A stretch of 64,000 nt of DNA from Fremontodendron californicum (lineage: Eukaryota; Streptophyta; Magnoliopsida; Malvales; Malvaceae): positions 2,490,001 to 2,554,000 of the forward strand of contig JAULJL010000039.1 in assembly GCA_030761205.1 (NCBI GenBank). The letters are read 5' to 3'. The notes under the pieces are model-generated. The model searched no databases. It saw only the letters and a program-made list of their open reading frames with translations, and was not told the origin of the DNA. Shown one piece after another: positions 11,756-23,919 of this stretch (positions are counted from its first letter, which is position 1; every line of letters begins with the position of its first letter). The position numbers and the translations under genes are program-made.

Positions 11756-12390
11756 TACTTCAATTCACTAAAGTCATTTCTGCCATGCCGCCACGTGAAT
11801 GAATCGATCACCCGATGACCTGGCGACCATTTAGACTGATCAATTTGTATGACATTGCTTGATTTTAGGTAAGACAACTTGAGCTTCTCTTCCATTTAAA
11901 TTTTGGTCTATTTGTCTTTTGACACTGTATAATATTACATTTCAGATGGTGTGCTTTCTGATGGCTTGTTTGGAACTTTGCAGTTGAGTTGAAGGTATTT
12001 TTATATGATTTTGTTTCTGATAATCCAATGATTCATTGGTTTTTTCTTACAGCTCTTACAACTCGTATGTTCTAAGCTTGTATATCTGTACCTTATTATT
12101 TAAAAACAAAGATTTATTTTTTCTTTCTTTTTGTGAAATTTAATTTGCTTTAATTATGAATTGTACACATCTTTTGTCAAATTGTGGGAAACATTGACTA
12201 CCTGATTCAATCTCTAATCTCATGTTATTATAAACACAAGAATTCAAGACTAGAGTGGCCTGAGAGTGTTTTTAGGAGCACTTATCCAAAAGGTGTACCA
12301 GCAATGGCGAATCTCTTGCTCAGGTAAAGCATATTCAATGCCAACACCGAGGACCAACTAATATCCTCTCTGGCTCCAGCCCATCCAAGA
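11756..12390. other. Region downstream of GCP3 fossil
   Basis: No convincing coding sequence. The part 12240-12390 is less AT-rich than its surroundings and could be a gene scrap, but translations on both strands are broken and I do not recognise it. Confidence 0.4.
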
Positions 12391-12398
12391 GTTCCAAA

Positions 12399-12822
12399 TA
12401 GGGGTGTAAAGTTTACAAGCTACTCAGGTTCGGTTTAAAAAAAACTTGAATTCGGTTCGATCATTGTCGAGCCGAGCTCGAGCAGCTCGAGTTATCAGAC
12501 GAGTCGAATTCAAGTATCCTAATGCTTGACTTGAGTAGTTTGCAAGCCTAATCGAGTTTTTTTTTTTTTAATTAGTATTGAAAAATCTTAATTTGAACTC
12601 GAGCTCAAATAACCGAGTTTGAAATCGAGCATGAGAATCGAGTTCATTTTTTACTTGATAAACGAGCCTAATCGAGCGAGTTTGAACAGTTCGATTTTTA
12701 TCTCGAATCGAGTTTTAAAAGTGAAACTTCATCGAGCCGAATTTTGAGTCTCAAAGCTCGAAGCTCGAGTTGAATTCAAGATTCTTACAGGTTGAGTTCA
12801 GCTCGACTCAATTACATCCTTA
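12399..12822. mobile_element. hAT-like MITE, family E (CTCGAG-rich)
   Basis: Ends TAGGGGTGTAA and TTACATCCTTA are inverted repeats (9 of 11). The interior is full of TCGAGC, GAGCTCGAG and GAATTCAAG motifs in both orientations, so the whole element can fold back. Flanks GTTCCAAA (12391-12398) and TTTTCAAA (12823-12830) agree at 6 of 8. A truncated copy starts at 49599. Confidence 0.72.
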
Positions 12823-12830
12823 TTTTCAAA

Positions 12831-14409
12831 CCACCAATGTTAAATCTATTTACGGTATGTTTGGTTCGCGGAATGAATTAGAAGAATGGAAGACTTAAGT
12901 TAACTGATTGAGATTGACTACTTAATTAGTAAAGTTGAAGAAACAAATCCATTCTACTACCTGTTAAGTATTTGTCCTCTCTGATTTTGTCATGGAGGAT
13001 ACTGAAAGTGTAAAGCTAAAGTAGATTAAGCAAATGTTCATTTCCCTAGAATTTGTATTTGGACAGTTTAACTTGGAATTTGCTGATTCCAATTATATTA
13101 CTTTATTTCAAGATTGAGCCAAAAAAATGAGGCATCTGAACCTACCTGTGATTGTAAAATGCATTGCATTTTCCTGTTGAAAAGTTATTTAATAGTTTTA
13201 ATATACAATCTTTTAAATTTGCTCGTAAAATTAAAAAAAAAAAAAAATTATCATCATTATATCAAAAACAAACTCGTTAAAAAACTTTGTTAGATTTACC
13301 TTGTCAATTGTGAAGACAAGTCTTCGCTCTTGTTTTGTAAGGTTGTTATTTAACCAATTTATTTGCATTTTTGAAAAGAATGTGTCTATCAAAATAGGAA
13401 GATGCAGGGAGATTGGTTTTGGGAACAAAATCATGTATATTTTTTTTAATTTAAATTCCTAATTTATTTTAATTCCAATCTCTATCTATTTAATTCAGCT
13501 AAAGAAGACATTATGTGCCTAAATCTTCTTAAATCTGCAACTTCCGTAAATCTATCCAACAAAATAACGCATAAATTTTCAATACAAATACGGAATACCA
13601 TTTGATATTAAATTTTAGGATTTTGTTAACAAGTGCTTTAGACGCACTATATGTAGTAATATCTTCATTCAATGTATTAAAAATAATGAATAAAGTTATC
13701 AACTTTTGTAATTAATATAATTCTATTACTATAAATAGTATATTAATTAATCTTAAAGAATGTCTTAATTCCTTTGAAATGTAATCAGAACTGAAATAAG
13801 GCTTATCAGCAATGAGCCTTTTCTTCTTTTTAACCATTTTTTTTTATTTATTATTTTTTTTTTGGTAAAATTTATCAAGTACATTTACCTATTTTTTTCA
13901 ATCACATAACTTTTGAGATGAAAAATAAAACATGTTTTCAATAAGAATATAGATTTTAAATTAAATTATGAAATCATCTAACTCTTTATTTTGAAAAACA
14001 ATTTAATAAAAGATGTCATTAAGTAATTTCAAGAATCTTATATTGTGACCAACTGAATCAAACGTAAAAAATCTAATTTTATTGAGAATGTATACTAAAT
14101 AATCTTGTTAAGAGAGAATCTGATTACCAAAAGTAATTTAACAATACTCGAACCAAAAGTCCGCTAACACCCAAGCTCACTCTCAAAGTTTTCTTAAAAA
14201 TTTTGATTACGAAAATTTCCAAAATGATAAAAGGTTTGAAAATATATGTTATAAATAGTCGATTATTTTAAATTTTGTATTACTAATCTATATATCATTA
14301 TTTCTATATTCTCTTTTTTCAAATTAAGAGAATTTAATGCAATCAAAGATGATATATATTTTTTAGTTTACATCCTTGGAAAACAAAAAAGGTGAAAAGG
14401 ATAGTGACG
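12831..14409. other. Intergenic DNA with a family C relic
   Basis: No gene. From about 13617 to 13790 there is a one-ended relic of family C: its left end TTAGGATTTTGTTAACAAGTG is followed by the family interior, but the right end has decayed. The rest is anonymous. Confidence 0.5.
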
Positions 14410-14417
14410 GTGGAGAC

Positions 14418-14743
14418 TAAACCTGTTCACGGGCTGTTCATAGGCCAAATAGTTCGTATGATTCGATAGGTTCAGTTTATATTGTATTGGGCTTAAACAA
14501 GATATTTTATAATTCGAATCGGTCCGGTCCGGCTCGACCCGAATTACTATTTATTAAATAAAAATATTTTTTATTTAAATTTAATTATAATATATATTAA
14601 TATTAATATAAAAATAATATTTTAATATTTTTAAATAGTAAAATGGGCTTATACGGGTCAGACCGGACTCGACCCGAATGGGTTTGGACAAGAAAAAAAT
14701 AATTTTTCGGGCCGCGACCCGACCTGGCCCATGAACAGGTCTA
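14418..14743. mobile_element. hAT-like MITE, family B
   Basis: Left end TAAACCTGTTCACGGGC, right end CCCATGAACAGGTCTA. The perfect 8-bp target duplication GTGGAGAC lies at 14410-14417 and 14744-14751. GC-rich ends (GGTCCGGTCCGGCTCGAC) flank an AT-only core, the family B pattern. Confidence 0.92.
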
Positions 14744-14802
14744 GTGGAGACAAACAAACAGAAAAAAAAATCGAAAGGACAAAACCCTAATTCGAGAGAA
14801 AA

Positions 14803-15023
14803 TAGATTGATAATATTAAATACGACACGATTATATTATATGAAAAAATAATTAAAATACAATATGAAATACGATATGAAAAAATATAAATACGATACAA
14901 ATATACGAATATATTAAAATATATATAAAATAAATTATTAACACATTAAAATTTATACAAATATAAAATATTTTAAATATAATTATAATATAAAAATATA
15001 CTAATAGACGAATTATTAAATTA
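14803..15023. mobile_element. MITE, family D, decayed copy
   Basis: The left end TAGATTGATAATATTAAATA corresponds to TAGACCTAATAATATTAGAC of the better copy at 61992-62184, and the interior shares ATTATTAACAC followed by TTTATA(C/T)AAATATAA. Most CG sites of the 61992 copy read TG or CA here, giving a very AT-rich relic. The flanks match poorly (5 of 8). Confidence 0.6.
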
Positions 15024-15543
15024 AAAATAAATAGGGAAATGAAAAGAGAGGACAGAAAGAGACGAGACACTCCATTATTTCAATCACCCCCGCAATGAAA
15101 AGAGAGGAAGATATAGGGACCTATCCATGCATATAGCCTATACATTTATAATAATCTATGTTACTCATATTTTATTTTTTAAAATTATTTTTGCTATTCG
15201 ATACATATATTTATATATATTTAAATATAAATATAAAAAAATAATCTTTAAATATATAAAATTTTAAAAAAAATTATATATATTTGTATCTGATATTTAT
15301 ATTAAAAAAATAAATTTTAATCATTAATAAAATAAATAATAATAAAAAATAAACTATAAAGAAGAAGAAAAAAAATAAATAATAGAAAGCCCCTTACTGC
15401 TAATACTATTAGGATCCCACGTATAAATGATTGCTGCTTGAATTGTAGCCATTGTTTTATCTAGTATCGTCTTCTTCTTCTTCCTATATTTCTGATTTTT
15501 CTTCTTTTTCCGTCACGTCATTTCCGCAACTAAGATTTGATAA
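15024..15543. other. AT-rich intergenic DNA
   Basis: Nothing recognised apart from a short pyrimidine run (TCTTCTTCTTC) near 15470. Confidence 0.5.
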
Positions 15544-15552
15544 TTTATGTAT

Positions 15553-15743
15553 GGATTTCGCTAACAAGTATCAGTATCTTAAAGATATTTTTTAAAATTA
15601 TTAAATATAGTAATATTTTTAAATAATACATTGAAAATGATGAATAAAATTATTAATTTTTGCATTTAATACAATAATATTATTATAAATAGTATACTAA
15701 TTAACTTTAAAGAGTGCCTTAAAGATACTCGTTAGCAAAATCC
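15553..15743. mobile_element. MULE-type MITE, family C
   Basis: Left end GGATTTCGCTAACAAGTAT, right end ACTCGTTAGCAAAATCC. The perfect 9-bp target duplication TTTATGTAT lies at 15544-15552 and 15744-15752. Length is 191 bp, like the other copies. Confidence 0.93.
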
Positions 15744-15752
15744 TTTATGTAT

Positions 15753-17213
15753 TTATATACTTGTTCAAGAGTTGAATTACTTGTTCAACCCGACAAATTT
15801 GATCAGTATTGAACTAAGTTATCAAATTTAGGCCGGCCAAAATTATTTTTTTAATTATTAAAATATATAAATATAAAATATTTTTTTTAATATTTTAAAC
15901 AGTGAAATAGATTTTCTAACTGACTCGATCCAGACTTTGGTAAGAGATCTAAAAAAATTCAGGTCTCGATCCGGTCCGATCCATGAACACTTTTATTTAT
16001 ATTATATTCGTATTATTTTAATATATTATAATAATTATGTTTTAAGTACTATATATTTATATAAATTTTAATACGTTTATATTTCATATTGTATTTATAT
16101 TATTTTTTATATCATATAATCATATATTATTTTAAATTATTAAATCTACACAGAACTTTGAAATTATGTAAGAAAGTGAAAGTATGGGTTGTCACATAGT
16201 GTATAATCTTTTTGTGTGAAAAATTATAGATTCTTAGATTTTCCAAAACTGAGTCCATTTGCCTTAATTATTTTGCATAGGAAAATAATGGATAATAATA
16301 CATTTTATATATATTTCAAGTTTTCAACGTTCTTATTATGTAATGTAATGAGCCGTTGGGGATTATCTCAGCCTCACATATTTCCTAACTAACATCAACC
16401 ATAGGAAAATAGCTCAATAGACCTTTCCATAGAGAGGAATATGTTAAAGAATTTGAAAAAATAAAATAAAATTATCTAGATAATTCGATTGGAGACATTT
16501 AAAATTTTGGTTATGAATATTCTGCCATTGTTTTTGTTCTTATCTCGCATCCATAGTTTTTTAAATATTTGAAATTGTAAGAAATTGAACTTTAATTACA
16601 AAAATTAAGAATTCAATATAAATTAAGATTATTATTCTATACATTAATGATGAAAATTTTAATTTCACAATAAAATTTATGTAATTGTTTTGTGTGTTAT
16701 TTACTAATAATTAAGTAATTAATTATTTTTTAAAATATATCTTCAAATAATAATCCTTTATGAGTTATGACTTATTAATCAATATTGCACTATATTAAAA
16801 GTCTTAAGCCATGACCATTGACCAATTTTTATGTTGACCTAAATTTTTTTCATGGTTTGAAGATTACTCTTTAAAATTCTAATCCGATCAATATGTTTGT
16901 TTTTTCTCGGACGCAATCAACAACTTGATCAAAAACTGAACGAATAATAAATCATTTATATAAAAATACAATAATTTAAAATAATTCGATATTTAATTTA
17001 TCTATTGCAACATATAAGAAAAAAATTAATTAATTATAAATAATTACAATCACATTAACAATCAACAATACTCAAACTCACTCATTATCAAACTTAATCA
17101 AAAAATTCTAAACTTACAAACACAATAATTTAAACTCAAACATTAAACAATCAATCAATCACAATCAAAAAACATTTACGCGCACTCGACCTCTAACAAT
17201 CTCATACACATTA
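15753..17213. other. Intergenic DNA with decayed family B relic
   Basis: The part about 15779-15990 (CTTGTTCAACCCGAC ... CCGATCCATGAACAC) looks like an old family B copy without a readable duplication. The rest is AT-rich with no gene. Confidence 0.45.
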
Positions 17214-17221
17214 TTCACATC

Positions 17222-17510
17222 TAGACCTGCTTATGGGTCGGGTAGCCCGCCCGACAGGCCCGACCCATATTGAGCCTGGCCTGGACAGGATATTTTTGAT
17301 CCGGGCCAGCCCGGCTCGAAACAGTATTTTTTAATTATAATAATATTATTTTATTTAATTTTAATTATAAAAATAAAAATATATATTTTTAATACGATGA
17401 ACAGTGAATTCGAGCCTACCGATCTTAGGCCGGCCATGCCCGACTCAAGGCCGAATTTGGACAAAAATTTTAAAAAAATCGGGTCGTGTCCTAGCCGATG
17501 AGGAGGTCTA
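17222..17510. mobile_element. hAT-like MITE, family B
   Basis: Left end TAGACCTGCTTATGGGTCGG, right end GATGAGGAGGTCTA. The perfect 8-bp duplication TTCACATC lies at 17214-17221 and 17511-17518. Length is 289 bp. Confidence 0.93.
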
Positions 17511-17518
17511 TTCACATC

Positions 17519-18114
17519 CATAGACATTCTCTCTTAACTTCAACAACGATGTCTACGTATATACTACTCAACTCTGCAACTTTCATTCCATCTTTCTCTC
17601 GTATGAATCTCACCCAATTAAAACTTTATAATCATAGGATGTTCAAAATTATTTAGGATAAATTAAAAAAACATGCCTTTCATAGGAGTATAATTGTTCA
17701 ATGTTGTATAATGACTAATAATAATTTGTAAAAAGGAAATAAAGAAAGAAAAAATTGTTGTTAAGGAAATTGTAAAGATATTTTTACTTTTAATGAATCA
17801 TTTAGAGTTAGAAAAGAAAAAATCCCAGTGCCAATTTCATCACGTCAGCATTTTAAAAATTTTAATTTTAATTTACTTTTTTTAATTAAAAAATTTTTAA
17901 AAATAAAATTTTTTGAAACAATTTTTTTTTTTAATTTTAAAAGTATATATTTTTATATTTTTTAATTAAAAAATTTTAAAAAATAAAAAGAATAAAGGAA
18001 AAGAGAATGAGAGATTTTTTCATTAAGGACAATTTTGTCTTTAGAACTTCCTTCCTAACAAGTTTTTCTTTTCTTATTTCTTTTTTTTTTTATTTAAATG
18101 ATTTCATGTTATTA
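17519..18114. other. AT-rich intergenic DNA
   Basis: No gene or clear repeat boundary seen between the family B copy and the foldback element that follows. Confidence 0.45.
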
Positions 18115-19404
18115 GATTTTTTTAATCTGAATATAGCCATTTTTTTTATTTATTGAAATACTGATGTTGCAGAATTAATGACCGAAATTCACTTGTTTTA
18201 AAACATGTTGGGAAATCGTCATGGCTGATGGCGATTTCCCAGTACGTTTTTAAAAAAATTTGGAAAAAAACATAAGAAAATTGCCACATCCCATGATGAT
18301 TTCTCTTGTATATCTATATTTTTTTTGAAAAAAGCCACACTGATGGCGATTTCCCTCTTTATAAAATTTTTATTTTTTGTTTTAAATGAAGGGAAATCAC
18401 CTCATTTGTTCTTCTTCATGAAGAAGAACATATTTTTATTTTTATTTTCAAAATATTAAATAATAAATTTTAAATAAAAATTATATAATTTATAATTTTA
18501 AAAAATAAAAAAAAATAATTTTTTTATTTAAATTTAATTATAAAATATATAAAAATATTTTTTAAATAATTTAATATTTTTTGAATAGTGAAATGGACTT
18601 TCGGGCAAAATATATATAACAATATTATTGTTGATAAGAACTCTCTCCCGATATACTAGATTGATAAGGACATTTTCGACGGCTATGACTAGAGGTGTCT
18701 ATGGGCCAGACCAAAAAATATAATATATAATAAATAATTTTATATATGCAAAAAATATTTTTTAAATAGTGAAATGGGCTTTCAGACCGGGCCTGGCCTG
18801 GCATGGCCAAAAATGGGCTTGGGTAAGGGAAATAAAAAAATTTCGAGCCTTGGCCCGACCCATGGACACCTCTAGTCATAGCCGTCGAAAATGTCCTAAT
18901 CAATAAAAAATATTCCTCTAGTCATGTACATTGGGAGAGAGTTCGTATCAACATTAATATCGCTATACATATTTTGTCCGAAAATTTATTTCACTATTTA
19001 AAAAATATTTAAAAAATATTTTTATATATTTTATAATTATAATTTAAATAAAAAATATTTTTTTTATTTTTTAAAATGATAAGTTATATAATTTTTATTT
19101 AAAATTTATTATTTAATATTAAAAAAAAAAGATGTTCTTCTTCATGAAGATCAATCTTCATGAAGAAGAACAAATGAAAGGCATTTAAAACAAAACAAAA
19201 AAAAAAAATTTATAAAGAGGGAAATTGTATCGGTGATAGCAATTTCGCTTGTGATTTTTTTAAATATTTTTTAAAAATATATTAAAAAATCATTATAAAT
19301 CATGATATTTTTTAATATATTTTAAAATAAACAAATTTCGATCATTAATTTTACAATATCAATATTTCATAAAAAAAAAAAATTATATCCAAATAAAAAA
19401 AACC
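18115..19404. mobile_element. Foldback element related to the 31.7 kb MULE
   Basis: The left and right halves are reverse complements with small gaps over arms of roughly 0.57 kb. Landmarks that pair: GAATTAATGACCGAAATTCA with TTTCGATCATTAATTTTAC; CTTTATAAAATTTTTATTTT with its complement near 19200; TTGTTCTTCTTCATGAAGAA with TTCTTCATGAAGAAGAACAA; ACATTTTCGACGGCTATGAC with GTCATAGCCGTCGAAAATGT. The outermost part matches the terminal repeats of the MULE at 31736-39647: T-runs before CTGAATA, then GGAAATCGTCATGG and GGCGATTTCC. A non-autonomous relative is the natural reading. I found no target duplication. A family B-like MITE lies at the centre. There is no coding sequence. Confidence 0.8.
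18690..18874. mobile_element. Family B-like MITE at hairpin centre
   Basis: Left end TAGAGGTGTCTATGGGCC, right end GGCCCGACCCATGGACACC followed by TCTA. The flanking 8-mers are GCTATGAC and GTCATAGC, which are reverse complements, not a direct duplication. The host palindrome thus continues without a break through the ends of this element. Confidence 0.68.
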
Positions 19405-21180
19405 TAATAAACCTTTTAACAATAATTTTACTGTTCAGAAGATATTTTTCAAATTAACCCAATCATTTAATCGAACTGACGGAAAGAACACTCTTATCTC
19501 TCTCACTTTTCCAATTTATCATTAAAGCCAAGCATGACTTCAATTATTGCATTGATCCCAAAAGCATGACATATCTGACCTCCTCACATCCTCTAAATGT
19601 GTTTTTTAATTACCTCCTTCCTTCAAAAGCCACCCCACGCGCGTGGAACCACCTACTCCCCTTCCTTCCTTTTCCTTCTTATTTACAGTAACTCTATAAA
19701 TCCATTAAACATGTTTATGAGTTGAATTAGATCGTAGCCAATTTTTTTTAAATGTTTTTATCTAGGTCGCATTTGATAGGTCTGGCCTGTCGATCCGGTT
19801 TATTATTAAAAAATAATAAATTTTTTATTTTATATTAATTTATAATTAAATTTAAATAATTTTTTTTTAATTATATGAACAGTGATTTAGGCCGAATCGA
19901 TCGATCCGAATCACTAAAATCTCTATCCAAACTCAGATCAATATGAATTAAGCCTTTCAAATCAAACGAATTACTCAGGCTCTGGAACATACCTACGCCA
20001 TCCTCCTTCAAAATTTCAAGCCAATTTTACAATCATTTTAAAAGACATGGAATAACATTGCCCTTTCATTTTATTATTAGGATTTTACTAATAAGTATTT
20101 TAAAAGCATTTTACTAACAAATATATATTCTAATGTTACTTTTTAAAAGTTATTATATATAATAATATTTTCATCTACTGTATTTAAAATAATAAATAAA
20201 ATTATCAACTACTACATATAATATAACGTTCATACTATAAATAACAAATTAATTAATTTTAATGAGTGCTCTAACTATACTCATAGCAAAATCTTTTTTA
20301 ATATTATTTTATATAATATAATTTTTTTTAATGAGTGTCTTAAGATTATTTTTTAAGATTATTATATATAATAATATTTTCATACAATATATTAAAATTA
20401 ATAAATAAAAATGATCAATAACTGCATTTAATATAATATTATTACTATAAATAATATATTAACTAACTTTAAAAAATATTTAAGGGCACTCGTTAATAAA
20501 ACTTATATAATAGTATTTTAATATAATACATTGAGAATGATGAATAAAATTATCAATTAATGCATTTAATACAATATTATTTTTATAAAAATATATTCTA
20601 AAAATAATCGTTAATAAAACCCTTATTATTTTACAAAATATTTGACTAACAAATGTTTTTAAAGTATTTTTAAAATTAATTAACTTTTTAATTTATAATA
20701 ATATTTTTTTTATTAAATATAATAATTTTTAATGTATTAAAAAAAAATAACGACCTTATAGAGTATCCCGCACTCATTTCCAGAACCCTTATACAAATAT
20801 ACTTTGTTTCTTTGGAATGGTAAAAGAGGGCCTGTTTGTCTGCATGGTTGAATATAATCAAAAGCAGTTTTTTGGTCAAAATCCCATGCTAATCTCTAAT
20901 CTGACTAAGAAATTAATTTTCTTTTTCTTAACGTTTTTCTCTTTTCAGACATCAGGGCTTAGCTCAAAAGAAAAGGGTTTTGGATATTTTAATTAATTAA
21001 ATCGTATTGATATTTTTTTTTCTATATTTAAAATATTTTATATTTATATAAATTTTAATGTATTAATTATTTCTGTTATATAAATTTTAAAATATTTATA
21101 TATTTATATCAGATTTTAATTATTTTTTTATATTATATTTTAATTATTTTTTTCGTATCGTCATATCTAATTTCATGCTC
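19405..21180. other. Intergenic DNA with several MITE relics
   Basis: No gene. About 19770-19990 is a decayed family B relative (GGTCTGGCCTGTCGATCC ... CCGAATCGATCGATCC). Relics of family C start near 20077 (GGATTTTACTAATAAG), 20325 and 20510. About 20985-21175 carries the AT-rich interior of the family D group. Confidence 0.5.
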
Positions 21181-21690
21181 TTTTTGAATTCCATCATGCT
21201 TACGGCGCGATGGAATCCAAGGGAAATTATGAGGGGATTTTCCTTTCATTGGGGTGGCAACCGGACTGGAACTCTAGTGGAGGGAGTAATTTCTCTTTTA
21301 CTCCCTTCACTGTTTTTTTTTTAAAAAAAGTTTAAATCATTTATATTTTTATTTTAGGTTTTTAATTAATTAATTTTTTATTTTTTAATTTATTTTTTAA
21401 CATAAATGTATTTTTAAAATTTTTTAATTATTATTTAACATAAATATAATTTTAATATATATTTTATTATTTAATATAAATATATATTTAATTATTTATT
21501 ATATATATATACACATTTTAATCTAATGCCCTTAATGGTTATTTTTTTTTTATTATTACTCACCGTCACCGCTGCGTTTGAATCCAAACATATATCCCAT
21601 CACTAATTTTAATCTCATTACTATAATTTTCAATCTCATATTTTTGTTATTTTTAATTTTATCGAAATCAATTTCATTGTGATGGGATCC
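21181..21690. mobile_element. PIF/Harbinger-like MITE, decayed copy
   Basis: It shares a series of landmarks with the two copies at 58549-59106 and 59111-59560: GATGGAATCC near the left end, CTAGTGGAGGGAGTAAT, TTTTACTCCCTTCA, TAATGCCCTTAATGG and GCTGCGTTTGAATCCAAACA, then a series of TTTTAATCTCA blocks. The terminal repeats are eroded, so the borders are approximate. Confidence 0.72.
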
Positions 21691-22554
21691 TTAGTCAATT
21701 GGTTGAGGCCACCGAGAAAAGAAACTGGTAAAGGTGCACTGTTTTGGTTGGTGAGTCAGCGTTCCCAGGGAGTCACTTCATTTCTTTTACGTCATTGGAA
21801 GAAATGTTAAATTGACTACTTGGAAACTGCAAATCTTGGATTAGATTGGCTATCATTTGAAAAAGCAAATAAAAAGAACAAACACTGCCAATGCTAAATA
21901 ATTGTGTTTGGTAAAACCAACATATTTTAATCATTATTTCCTCTCATCATCATGATTAGAAGTATAATACTAGTAAACATTATATTAACAAAAATGTAGT
22001 AAACATTTAAAAAAAAAAAAATTAGGTCCAAAGGGTAGAAAAAGATTTTGATGATCCCTACATTCAATGAAAATTAGATTTGATAATTCATATATTGATA
22101 TTGTATTTATATATTTTTTTGTCATAATCATATTTAAAATATTATATATTTATTTAAATTTATATTCGTTAATAATTCGTGTTATATAAAATTTGAGATA
22201 TCTATATTGTATTTGTGTTATTTTTTCGTATCATATCGTATTTTAATTATTTTTTAAAATTATATTTATTTTATTTTTTGTATCATATCATATTATATAT
22301 CGTATTTTTATTATTTTTTTATATTATATTGATATCGTATAATCTATCCTGTCATGTTGGGATGATGATGATTTCTTGCCCTTGTTTGGCGAGAACGCAA
22401 TAATTCACTAACATTATGAAGTTATAGTTGCATTAATTAACAAAACCTTCCCATCAAGTACTTAAAATCGAAAGAAAAGGGAGGTCAGGTGAGAAAATAA
22501 AAAGGAAAGGGAGAGTGAAAAAGGATGACTGTGTTATTCTAACCCAAGATTTTG
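21691..22554. other. Intergenic DNA
   Basis: No gene recognised. About 22080-22350 carries TCGTATCATATCGTATTTTA-like repeats of the decayed family D group. Confidence 0.5.
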
Positions 22555-22562
22555 CTCTAACC

Positions 22563-22857
22563 TAGATGTGCTTATGGGCAGAGTTGGACTGCAGTCCGAA
22601 TTTTTTTTTACTTTTTTATCCAGGCCCGGCCCGTCGGTCCCGAATTTAATGTTCATCCTATTTAAAAAATAAAAATTATTTTTATTATTTTTTATATATT
22701 TTTATAATTAAATTTTTTAAAAAATAATATTATTTTAATATATGAACAGTAATCCGGCCTGGACAAGCTCGGATCATAAATATTCTTACCCAGGCTCGAC
22801 TTAATACGGATCAGGCCTGTCGGACTAGACAGGTTACCCGACCCATGAGCAGGTATA
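22563..22857. mobile_element. hAT-like MITE, family B
   Basis: Left end TAGATGTGCTTATGGGC, right end CCATGAGCAGGTATA. The perfect 8-bp duplication CTCTAACC lies at 22555-22562 and 22858-22865. Length is 295 bp. Confidence 0.93.
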
Positions 22858-22901
22858 CTCTAACCCTTCGCCTTTAATACTAATTAGTAAAACAAAAAAA
22901 A

Positions 22902-22929
22902 TCTCTCTCTCTCTCTCTTTCTTTCTCTC
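22902..22929. repeat. (CT)n microsatellite
   Basis: A pure then slightly interrupted CT run that ends in TTTCTTTCTCTC. Confidence 0.9.
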
Positions 22930-22995
22930 GGGTATGAACCAAAAAATTCTAAGAAAAACCCCTTAAAATAGGCTTTCCGTAAGCTCCAAAATTTA

Positions 22996-23281
22996 TATAA
23001 TTTGTCATGTTTATATGTAATTTGTGTTATGTTTATATGTAAAAAAATTTACATAAATACATGACAACTTTCAATTTACATAAATACATGACATATCCTT
23101 TAATGATTTATGTAATTTGTCATGTTTATATGTAATTGTCATGTTTATATGTAATTTGTCATGTTTTATATGTAATTTGTCATGTATATATGTAATTTAT
23201 CATATTTATATACAAAAAAAAAAAAATTACATAAATACAAGACAACTTTCATTTACATATGTAATTTGTCATGTTTATATG
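22996..23281. repeat. 20-bp tandem repeat, TTTATATGTAATTTGTCATG
   Basis: At least eight copies of a unit of about 20 bp occur, in places inverted (TTTACATAAATACATGACA), so local hairpins are possible. The array abuts the left end of the Pack-MULE-like element. Confidence 0.82.
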
Positions 23282-23809
23282 TAATTTTATGACATAATGA
23301 CAAATTTAGCCCTCGAACTATATTAGTTGAGTCATTTCAGCCCCTAACCCTTTATTTGAGTCAATATGACCTTCGAACTTTTATTTTACGTCAAAAACAC
23401 CCGATTTTAACTGAATTCATCTGAATCCCGTTAAATGACTAACGGTTCGTCATAAAAGAGGCATTTTTTATGACATGGAATTTAAAATGCCATGTCATTT
23501 CATTAATTTCAACAATTAAAAAACAAAATTTTATAATTTAAAAGAAACCATAAATCCTAAATTCTTATCCAATCAATAAAGCCTCTAAAAACTAAATCCA
23601 TAAAATCCAAACCCTAAATTCTTACCCGATAGATTAAACCCTCTGAAAATCATATCCCTAAAACCCAAATCATTACCCGCTCAATTAAAAGAAAAAAACT
23701 CAATTTTTTCTCACAAAATTTTGTTAGTTGTATTGGATGGTAACAGCAACACAAAACCCGAATTCCTGCACAAAACCCGAATTCTCACAAAACCCGAATT
23801 AAACCCTAA

Positions 23810-23877
23810 TGGTAACAGCAACAGACACGATTTCTCCTTCCTACAATTCTTGCACAGCCTGTTACCTTCTTCCTCGC

Positions 23878-23919
<42 letters not shown>

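Noticed and set aside
12240..12390. Possible gene scrap between the GCP3 and HAT14 region
   Set aside because: Translations on both strands are interrupted and match nothing known to me, including the genes that lie between GCP3 and HAT14 in Arabidopsis.
14852..15070. 72-residue hydrophobic frame suggesting a small membrane protein
   Set aside because: Ile/Phe/Tyr-only composition follows from the AT-rich MITE relic at 14803-15023.
18625..18903. 92-residue minus-strand frame in the foldback
   Set aside because: It crosses the central MITE and both arms; the coding look is an artefact of the palindrome.
23000..23290. Possible CRISPR-like array of regular repeats
   Set aside because: Units of about 20 bp follow each other without unique spacers and contain inverted copies; this is a plant minisatellite.
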